From contig WGME01000002.1 in NCBI GenBank assembly GCA_016125225.1, forward strand, positions 144,371 through 208,370: 64,000 nt of DNA, in the 5' to 3' direction. Made by a program: the position numbers and the translations under genes. Positions within the stretch are counted from its first letter, which is position 1, and every line of letters starts with the position of its first letter. The notes beneath the pieces are model-generated. The model had not been told where the DNA came from, searched no databases, and was given only the letters and a program-made list of their open reading frames with translations. This stretch comes from a bacterium. Lineage in GTDB: Bacteria; Planctomycetota; Planctomycetia; Planctomycetales; Planctomycetaceae. This document shows positions 59,064 to 64,000 of the stretch, one piece after another.

Positions 59064-59135
59064 TTTAGCCCCCGGTCACTCGTGACCGGGGGTGATTGCC
59101 AATACCCCCCGTTGACAAGCAACGGCGGGCAAAAT
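59064..59135. repeat. Dispersed palindromic element with TTTAGCC end, copy 2
   Basis: TTTAGCCCCC begins at 59064. A hairpin CCCCCGGTCAC / GTGACCGGGGG (59069-59092) is followed, after 12 bases, by a second and less perfect one, CCCCCCGTTG / CAACGGCGGG (59105-59129). The right end reads CAAAAT where copy 1 has CTAAAT. It lies between two divergent genes, so here it sits near promoters rather than in a terminator position. Confidence 0.78.
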
Positions 59136-59224
59136 CGAAGTGTCTTTATCACGCCCCATTATAAACCAAGCCTGTTAGAATGCAGGCCTGATGGGGGCAA
59201 TTCTTACGAGATCGAGCGTCCGAT

Positions 59225-60694
59225 ATGAAATCCATAATTTGCGTATTGTTGGCGGGGTTGCTGTCGCCGTGCCTGTTACAAGGCGGTGAGTGGTCATTCG
59301 AGGTGGAGTTCCCGGCCGCCGTTCGTAATGCCCCCTACTCCGGCCGGGTGCTGCTCTTTTTCACCGAGGGAGAGAGTGAACCGCGACATGGCCCGAACTG
59401 GTTTCACCCGGAACCCTTTGTCGGTATCGATGTGCAGAACTGGCAACCGGATTCGGTGGTGATCATCGCGCAGAACACGCCGGGACTATGGACCTTTCCA
59501 AAGACGTTCGTGGATCTCGCCGCCAAGAACTACAAAGTGCAAGCCGTCGCGCGATTCAATGACTGGGAGCGTCGCGCGGGAACCGGTGTCGGTAATGGTT
59601 ACTCGGCGATCGTCGACGTCCCCAAGGAGTTCCCTGCACCGATCCGTCTGGTCATCGACAAAGTGGTTCCGGAACGCACGTTTGCTGAGTCGGAATGGTC
59701 GAAACTGTGCGAAGTGCCCTCGCCGTTGCTCAGCCAGTTTCATCAGCGGCCGGTCTCCATTCGCGGCGGGGTGATTCTCCCGGCGAGTTATCATCAGGAA
59801 CCCGAGCGACACTACCCGGTGATTTTCACGATCCCCGGATTTGGGGGAGATCATTTTGCGGCCCAACGGACCGAGCCAATCGCAGAAACCAACACCCTTG
59901 GAGTGGAGTTCATCCGCGTCATTCTCGATCCGAGCTGTCCGACGGGGCATCATGTCTTTGCCGATTCCGCGAACAATGGACCGTGGAGCACGGCGCTGGT
60001 CACCGAATGGCTGCCCGAGTTTGAACGGCGGTTTCGTTGCTTGAAGGGCAGCCGATTGCTCACTGGGCATTCCTCGGGCGGCTGGAGTTCGTTATGGCTG
60101 CAGATCACGCACCCTGACATCTTTAATGGCGTGTGGAGCACTGCTCCCGATTCGGTCGACTTCCGCGACTTTCAACAGGCGAATCTCTACCGCGCGGGGG
60201 AAAACGCCTGGATCGATCCGGCCGGAAACCGACGTCCCATCGCCCGGCGAAATGGGGAAGTCGTGGTCTGGTGGGACGACTTCGATCGCATGGAGCAAGT
60301 GCTCGGCAATGGCGGCCAGTTCCAGAGTTTCGAAGCCGTCTTCAGCCCCCGCGAAGCCGACGGCCAGCCGCGCCAAATCTGGAATCGCAGCACGGGGGCG
60401 ATTGATCCCGAGACGGCGAAAGCTTGGGAAGCCTACGACATTCATCGCCTTGTGGAACAGAACTGGACGACGCTGGCTCCCAAGCTCCAAGGCAAGCTAC
60501 ATGTCTTCATGGGAGACCAGGACAACTTCTATCTCAACGGAGCCACCGAGAAATTGAAAACGACGCTGGAACGGCTCGGCTCCGATGCCGTTGTCGAAAT
60601 TCACGCGGGCAAAGACCATAGCTCGTTGATAACGCCGGAGCTTCGCGATCGCATGCGGAACGAAATGGCCGAACACGTGCAGAGGCGAAATTAG
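59225..60694 (+). CDS. Secreted alpha/beta-hydrolase esterase
   Basis: A 489-residue exported protein. Signal peptide about 1-20; an N-terminal beta-sandwich-like domain about 22-165 (WSFEVEFPAAVRNAPYSGRVLLFF, then SVVIIAQN); and an esterase domain about 170-480. The hydrolase has VIFTIPGFGGDH, the nucleophile elbow LLTGHSSGGWSSLW (Ser about 283), and the catalytic Asp and His in VFMGDQDNFYL and HAGKDHSSL. Such two-domain esterases occur widely in planctomycetes, probably acting on carbohydrate esters. The stop codon is the TAG at 60692, which belongs to the outer arm of a large palindromic repeat. A single gene. Confidence 0.85.
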   Translation: MKSIICVLLAGLLSPCLLQGGEWSFEVEFPAAVRNAPYSGRVLLFFTEGESEPRHGPNWFHPEPFVGIDVQNWQPDSVVIIAQNTPGLWTFPKTFVDLAAKNYKVQAVARFNDWERRAGTGVGNGYSAIVDVPKEFPAPIRLVIDKVVPERTFAESEWSKLCEVPSPLLSQFHQRPVSIRGGVILPASYHQEPERHYPVIFTIPGFGGDHFAAQRTEPIAETNTLGVEFIRVILDPSCPTGHHVFADSANNGPWSTALVTEWLPEFERRFRCLKGSRLLTGHSSGGWSSLWLQITHPDIFNGVWSTAPDSVDFRDFQQANLYRAGENAWIDPAGNRRPIARRNGEVVVWWDDFDRMEQVLGNGGQFQSFEAVFSPREADGQPRQIWNRSTGAIDPETAKAWEAYDIHRLVEQNWTTLAPKLQGKLHVFMGDQDNFYLNGATEKLKTTLERLGSDAVVEIHAGKDHSSLITPELRDRMRNEMAEHVQRRN

Positions 60695-60760
60695 CCGCGA
60701 GACGAAGTCGAGCGCTGGGTGGAGCGCTTCATGCAGCGCTCGGCTTCGTCTCGCGGCTAA
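60691..60760. repeat. Dispersed palindromic element with TTAGCC...GGCTAA ends, copy 3
   Basis: A perfect 17-bp inverted repeat (TTAGCCGCGAGACGAAG at 60691-60707 and its complement at 60744-60760) is continued, after one mismatched base, by CGAGCGCTG / CAGCGCTCG (60709-60717, 60734-60742). The loop is 16 bases. It can form a 27-bp hairpin between two convergent genes. The outer TTAGCC/GGCTAA ends match copy 1. Confidence 0.88.
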
Positions 60761-60778
60761 ATGACGCCATGCGTGGTC

Positions 60779-61531
60779 TCAGCGCAGGTGCTGGATGATG
60801 CGTTGTTCCAGATCCGGAATGCGGCGTTGCAACGAAACGCTGAGGGCTTCGGGTTCGCGGCCGGTGGGAATGGTCGCGAGGAATTCCTCGAGGGCTTCCC
60901 GTGCTTCAGGCGGTCCGTGCAGCATGAAGTGGACCCAGCCCCAGGCATCGCGATAAGCATCGCCATCCATCTCTGCCAAAGTAGTCTTGGCTTCCAGGGC
61001 CGCGAGGTTCGGCTGCCAGCCAAAGCGGATCGCCCATTGCAGACTGCGACGGTGCGGGCTGCCATCAAACCGCCGATTCACCGCCCGTTCAAAGTATTCC
61101 GCCATCCCTTCATCGAGCCACAATGGAACATACGGCAGCGCGTTGTGTAACAGGGCATGTGTGGTTTCGTGCCGCAAATCGACTTCAAAATCGAGCCGGC
61201 GGTACGCATACACGCGACCGGCATCAGCCCCGGCGACAAACAACGCGGGCCGGCCCACGCCTTCCGGGACTTCATTCCGCACATAGTTCGAGTACGACCA
61301 GCGGTTACGAAAGAGACGAACGTGTATCGGCTTTTCGTTGCATTTGAGTCCCAGCGTCGCCTCGATATCCTTCTGCAGTTCACTCAATTCCACGACGGTG
61401 CCGGAAACATCCCGCAGAGAGAAATCTGCTTCGAAGACATAATTCCCGACCACCCGTTCCTCGGCCATCGCGCAGCAACTCATGACAAGTATGAGCAGCC
61501 CCATGACGGCAAGAGGATTGAGACATCGCAT
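60779..61531 (-). CDS. Exported HExxH metallopeptidase-like protein
   Basis: A 250-residue protein with a signal peptide (about 1-23, ending CCAMAEE). The catalytic zinc motif is HETTH at about residues 121-125 (RHETTHALLHNALPYVP), followed 12-15 residues later by WLDEGMAEYFE, whose Glu is the third zinc ligand; this is a gluzincin arrangement, as in DUF1570-type peptidases. The segment before it (LKCNEKPIHVRLFRNRWSYSNYV) is conserved in the same group. The remainder is helical. It probably acts in the periplasm, substrate unknown. A single gene ending close to a palindromic repeat. After it the sequence turns into mobile-element debris. Confidence 0.82.
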   Translation of the reverse strand: MRCLNPLAVMGLLILVMSCCAMAEERVVGNYVFEADFSLRDVSGTVVELSELQKDIEATLGLKCNEKPIHVRLFRNRWSYSNYVRNEVPEGVGRPALFVAGADAGRVYAYRRLDFEVDLRHETTHALLHNALPYVPLWLDEGMAEYFERAVNRRFDGSPHRRSLQWAIRFGWQPNLAALEAKTTLAEMDGDAYRDAWGWVHFMLHGPPEAREALEEFLATIPTGREPEALSVSLQRRIPDLEQRIIQHLR

Positions 61532-62008
61532 ACAGGAACCCGAACGGCAGTTGATGATCGATCAACAAACTGCGGGTCGTAGTTCCGACCGGGGTGCTCC
61601 GTCAAGAGGAGTTTCGCGCGGGGACTTCGCAATCTCTTGCCGGTCATCGATGTCGTTAGCCCCCCCAACATGCGACTTTTGTGCTTCTTTGTAGCTAACT
61701 GCCGTTGAGAATCTTTCCGCCGGGATTTGGTCTGGTTTAGTAGAGCGCATTTCATAATGTCCAGACACCGACGTCCCTGCCTCCTGCTGACGCAACGCCT
61801 ACGCAATCTGCGCCTCTGTGAACTGCTGCTTCCCCATCGAGCCATCCTCTTCTTGAATGTCCGATTTCTGACCTTGCCGCCAACTTGAGTCTAATGGGAG
61901 TGTTAGGAACAAGGACCATTTCAGCTGGGTCTAAGTAGGTTGCACGAACTCTTTACAGAAGTGGAGAAATCGCGAGAATCCCGGGACTTCGAGCAAGGAG
62001 GCCGGGGG
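61532..62008. other. Decayed mobile-element region
   Basis: About 480 bases without an intact gene. Only the IS3-type remnant at 61763-61837 is recognisable. The sequence around 61840-61920 may include an old IS end, but I cannot place it surely. Confidence 0.5.
61763..61837 (-). pseudogene. IS3-family transposase OrfA remnant with in-frame stop
   Basis: From an ATG at 61837 the minus strand reads MGKQQFTEAQIA, then a TAG stop, then ALRQQEAGTSVS, after which similarity ends. This is the well-known N-terminal helix of IS3-family OrfA proteins (FTExQIAxALRQxExGTSV). About 25 codons remain of a protein of about 90-100. No OrfB remains beside it. It is a fragment left after decay or recombination, clearly not functional. 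Confidence 0.85.
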
Positions 62009-62380
62009 ATGAAATTGACTTTGTCAGCGGGACAGCGGCGGGAGTTGGAAGTGCTGGTCGCCGGCACGCGGGATACGAAGACCTTGAAACGAGCGCAGGG
62101 CCTGTTGGCTGCGGCGGATGGTGAACCGGCGGTCGCGATTGCGCGGTGGTTACAGGTGTGTGAGAAAACGGTTTACAACTGGGTCGAACGATGGACTTCC
62201 CGAGACCCCACGGCCGAGGATTGTCTGGCCGATCAGCCGCGATCGGGTCGTCCATCCACGTTGTGCGATCAGGTCGCCGAGACCGTGACGACCCTGTTGG
62301 AAACCAAGCCGCGCGATCACGGATATACGCATCCGCCTGCTGCTTTTCGCTCGGCGAGATGCTCATGCCGTTGCTGCTGA
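62009..62380 (+). pseudogene. IS630-type transposase, truncated N-terminal part
   Basis: From the ATG at 62009, with a strong AAGGAGG site eight bases upstream, about 105 codons encode the helix-turn-helix part of an IS630-type transposase: LSAGQRRELEVLVAGTRD, TLKRAQGLLAAADGEP, AIARWLQVCEKTVYNWVERW, and LADQPRSGRPSTL. After about residue 107 (DHGY, near 62330) the sequence switches to unrelated sequence and the frame ends at 62380. The DDE catalytic domain is missing. The remaining protein could still be made and could bind DNA, but would not transpose. The junction lies next to a frameshifted phage-like gene on the opposite strand. Confidence 0.8.
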
Positions 62381-62679
62381 ACTCATCATCACTCGGCTGG
62401 CCCATGTGGCGAGTCACGATTTCGCCCGACAGCATGCCCCCGGCCTTCTTGTATGCGATCTCGGCCATCCAAGGTCGCGTGGTCGACGTTCCACATGCTG
62501 GTGGTCCGGCTCCCGCCGATGTTGAATTGACCAACCGGCAATACATCCTTCACGACACGCGTCATAGGCTTGTCGGGGTTCTCGGCCTGTTGCCGGGCCG
62601 TGAACTTCGACGGACCAAACAGAGCGTTGGCGTCTACTGATGGCGGTGTCAGTGGATGCCCTAGAGATTGCGAAACCAT
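62330..62679 (-). pseudogene. Frameshifted and truncated phage-like gene
   Basis: From an ATG at 62679 with AAGGAA six bases upstream, about 70 codons encode a sequence including MTRVVKDVLPVGQFNIGGSR and WNVDHATLDG. A second frame then continues from about 62468 with MAEIAYKKAGGMLSGEIVTR and GQPSDDEFSSNGMSISPSEK. The two parts together look like one protein broken by a frameshift near 62468. The KDVLPVGxFNIGG segment reminds me of phage scaffold or protease-like proteins, but that is weak. The 3' end is replaced by the IS630 fragment at about 62330. It lies 51 bases after the coiled-coil gene, and the set reads as an old operon. Confidence 0.55.
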
Positions 62680-62730
62680 AATTATTCCTTCCGTGAAATT
62701 TGCGAGGTTGGTGGTTGTCCAGGGGCAACC

Positions 62731-63429
62731 CTAGACGTTCGTGGCTTCCATCGGATCAGCCGGGAAGTCGATGCCGAAGTTCGCCGGTTCGTAGGCCGAC
62801 GCGATGATCTGTTGCCGCTGATCTGATGCCTGGGCCTTCAGAGCCGCCTGCCGGTCGTATTCGGTCTGCAGCAGCGGAATCTGGACGTGGTCCACTGTCT
62901 CCCGCTTCAATTTTGTCAGTCGCATGCTGATGTCATTCATGGTGTTTGTGAGGCTTTCGATTCGGCGGTCGATTTCAGCCACACGACTCCAGATGGACTT
63001 GTCGGATGTGGCTTTCAGAAACTCGCGGGCCTTGCTCCGCAGATCACGCTGGCGGTGTTCGATGTTGGTGCGTGCCCAACTGGCATCGTTCATCGCTTTC
63101 ATTGCATCTTCGACAAGCTTCTCGGCTTGCTTCTGAGCGACCGTGACAGCTTCGACTGATGCGACATGGGCCGCACGGGCGGCGTCGAGTTCGGGCTGCA
63201 TCGCGTCGGCTTGACGGATATCCTCAACCGCGTCAAAACGAGCCTTCAGAATGCGATAGTCCGCCTCAGCCTGTTCGACGGTCCGGCCGGATGCCTCAAT
63301 GGCAGATTCGGCAACCTTCTCCGTCACTTCCTCGCCAGACACCAGCTTCAACAGGACTTCCAGGTAGGAAGTCACACTTGCCTGCCGCTTGGCTGATCTC
63401 TTCTTCAAGAAGTTTGCGAATGTGAACAT
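62731..63429 (-). CDS. Coiled-coil protein of unknown function
   Basis: A 232-residue protein, almost entirely helical and charged: residues about 45-190 show heptad-like patterning (EQAEADYRILKARFDAVEDI, QKQAEKLVEDAMKAMNDASW, RDLRSKAREFLKATSDKSIW). The first 12 residues are hydrophobic-basic (MFTFANFLKKRS). The last 30 are a loose tail with NFGIDFPADPMEATNV. An AAAGG lies nine bases before the ATG. No family is recognised. It lies between a replication-protein remnant and a phage-like remnant on the same strand, so it probably came from the same integrated element. The frame is intact. Confidence 0.65.
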   Translation of the reverse strand: MFTFANFLKKRSAKRQASVTSYLEVLLKLVSGEEVTEKVAESAIEASGRTVEQAEADYRILKARFDAVEDIRQADAMQPELDAARAAHVASVEAVTVAQKQAEKLVEDAMKAMNDASWARTNIEHRQRDLRSKAREFLKATSDKSIWSRVAEIDRRIESLTNTMNDISMRLTKLKRETVDHVQIPLLQTEYDRQAALKAQASDQRQQIIASAYEPANFGIDFPADPMEATNV

Positions 63430-63527
63430 TCAACTGCCTTTCAAGTGCGTTAGAAGTTCGCACGCCCGCCATAGCTGGGCCCGTGGAATGTTTGTCCGAG
63501 CCCCTCCGCTGCCGGCTGTTGACGTGA

Positions 63528-63859
63528 TCAGCCGGTGTTTAGGGAATCGTCATACTTGCCCTCCAGCAGCTTCAGCACAGAATCAGACTTCAAGAACCAA
63601 TCGAAGTCCGCCTTCCATGTCCCGACCAATCCCCCGGCAGAAACTAGACTGTGCCACGCGGTCGATTGCCTGCTGCCAGTTCGCGGCCCATGTCGGATCG
63701 TTAAGCCGCGTCTTGAGCAGTCGCGTTCTGGAAGGAGTCATCTCCCGGACATGAACCACATCGGGGATAGAGTTCCACTTTTCCGCCACATCCGGGAGAG
63801 CGCGCGCATTTGTATTTGGGGATAGGGATAGGGATAGGGACAGGGTAGAAGGGCCTCCG
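63528..63859 (-). pseudogene. Phage-type replication protein C-terminal remnant, frameshifted
   Basis: The minus-strand frame from the IS end reads a Ser/Leu repeat linker, then NTNARALPDVAEKWNSIP, VVHVREMTPSRTRLLKTRL, DPTWAANWQQAIDRVAQSSF and CRGIGR. It then shifts frame, most simply by one extra G at 63621-63624, and continues TWKADFDWFLKSDSVLKLLEGKYDD to a stop at 63528. This is the typical C-terminal helix bundle of DnaD/DnaT-like or helix-turn-helix phage replication-initiation proteins (KWNxIPxV...W..FDWFL...LEGKY). The N-terminal part is cut off by the IS3 element beginning near 63860. Both defects make it a pseudogene. Confidence 0.8.
63818..63845. repeat. GGGATA hexamer tandem repeat
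   Basis: About four copies of GGGATA/GGGACA in tandem. On the minus strand they encode a Ser-Leu repeat in the linker of the phage-type replication protein remnant. Slippage-prone sequence like this is expected in such linkers. Confidence 0.8.
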
Positions 63860-64000
63860 TGGACTTACCCACATTTGGTGGGCGCTGGGAAATCGTCAGG
63901 CGACAAGTTCGAACTGTTGTGGTGAGAGGTATCCGAGAGCGGAGTGTCTTCGGCTTCGGTTATAGAAGACTTCGATGTATTCGAACAGGCTGCGACGAGC
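63860..64000 (-). mobile_element. IS3-family element, left part only in window
   Basis: The element appears to begin with TGGACTTACCC near 63860, matching the TG...CA end rule of IS3 elements. It continues past the window edge. Its transposase reads on the minus strand. It separates the replication-protein remnant from its N-terminal part. Confidence 0.7.
63896..64000 (-). CDS. IS3-family transposase OrfB, C-terminal end only
   Basis: Partial at the window edge. The last 34 residues read [20 protein letters not shown] and [14 protein letters not shown] before the TGA at 63896. [22 protein letters not shown] is the diagnostic C-terminus of the integrase-core (OrfB) transposase of IS3 elements, containing the region just after the catalytic Glu. 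What is seen here is intact, but the state of the rest is unknown. It is a different copy from the OrfA remnant at 61763: in a single element on this strand OrfA would have to lie to the right. Confidence 0.9.
   Translation of the reverse strand, partial: ARRSLFEYIEVFYNRSRRHSALGYLSPQQFELVA

Noticed and set aside
62191..62640. 149-codon plus-strand frame across the IS630 junction
   Set aside because: It spans two unrelated segments and is antisense to the phage-like remnant, so it cannot be one evolved gene.
61763..63895. Idea that the IS3 OrfA stub and the OrfB end belong to one element
   Set aside because: Both read on the minus strand but OrfA lies to the left of OrfB, the reverse of the needed order, so they are separate copies.
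1..64000. tRNA, rRNA or CRISPR arrays
   Set aside because: I looked through the gene-free stretches and saw no cloverleaf with a TTC-type arm, no rRNA-like sequence and no regularly spaced repeats.

Overview
The window looks like a chromosomal segment of a planctomycete, judged from gene content alone. It carries two DUF1559 pseudopilin-like genes, a DUF1080-ThuA fusion, a very large PVC-type membrane-bound dehydrogenase with a C-terminal CxxCH haem site, a PhoD-like phosphatase, a neutral-ceramidase-like protein, two sugar phosphate isomerase/epimerases, and many secreted or lipid-anchored proteins of unknown function. Coding density is moderate, genes lie on both strands, and spacers of 200-450 bases are common. 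The composition is GC-rich apart from a few patches. I found no rRNA, tRNA or CRISPR array.

Layout. 1-3.3 kb: end of a sugar isomerase gene, a DUF4870 membrane protein, then a divergent module (DUF899 plus a small CPAC membrane protein facing an SRPBCC-ArsR gene pair) around two abutting palindromic operators. 3.4-18.2 kb: mostly exported enzymes (DUF1080-ThuA, PQQ-like propeller, ceramidase-like, PhoD-like), two genes for a LolA-like lipoprotein and a Cys-containing partner, a GAF/HlyD-type adaptor, a DUF1559 protein and an orphan PfaD. 18.3-20.9 kb: a methyltransferase / helical-repeat / PSP1-like operon. 21-23.1 kb: an OmpR-type two-component pair. 23.3-28 kb: glucose/sorbosone dehydrogenase-like protein, a lipoprotein with a DUF6941-like partner, and a CoA-transferase with an unknown partner. 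28.2-32.6 kb: a housekeeping run (disordered charged protein, mtaB, STAS protein, dTMP kinase, inorganic pyrophosphatase). 32.7-35.5 kb: a GlgE-type maltosyltransferase and a PH-domain membrane protein. 35.8-42 kb: a degenerate GGDEF protein and an envelope cluster (Cys/Gly-rich lipoprotein, secretin, Tyr-rich and Met/Pro-rich exported proteins). 42-54.2 kb: giant TPR protein, PVC dehydrogenase, lipoprotein, cation exchanger, and a double-esterase/propeller fusion. 54.6-61.5 kb: second DUF1559 gene with a lipoprotein, sugar isomerase, two small paralogous membrane proteins with an alpha/beta hydrolase, a secreted esterase and an HExxH peptidase.

From about 61.6 kb to the end the character changes. 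There are broken IS3 and IS630 transposase genes, a frameshifted phage-type replication-protein remnant cut by an IS3 end, a coiled-coil gene and a frameshifted phage-like gene. I read this as a decayed integrated element used repeatedly as an IS landing site.

The most interesting non-coding signals are two families of dispersed palindromes. One has TTAGCC...GGCTAA ends (three copies). The other has a GCCCAGGGA...TCCCTGGGC stem (three copies). They sit at gene ends or in divergent promoter regions, and two of them appear to have been captured as the end of a coding sequence. The most interesting protein-level signal is the secretin-centred envelope cluster, in which two proteins share a PASGLxLP motif.
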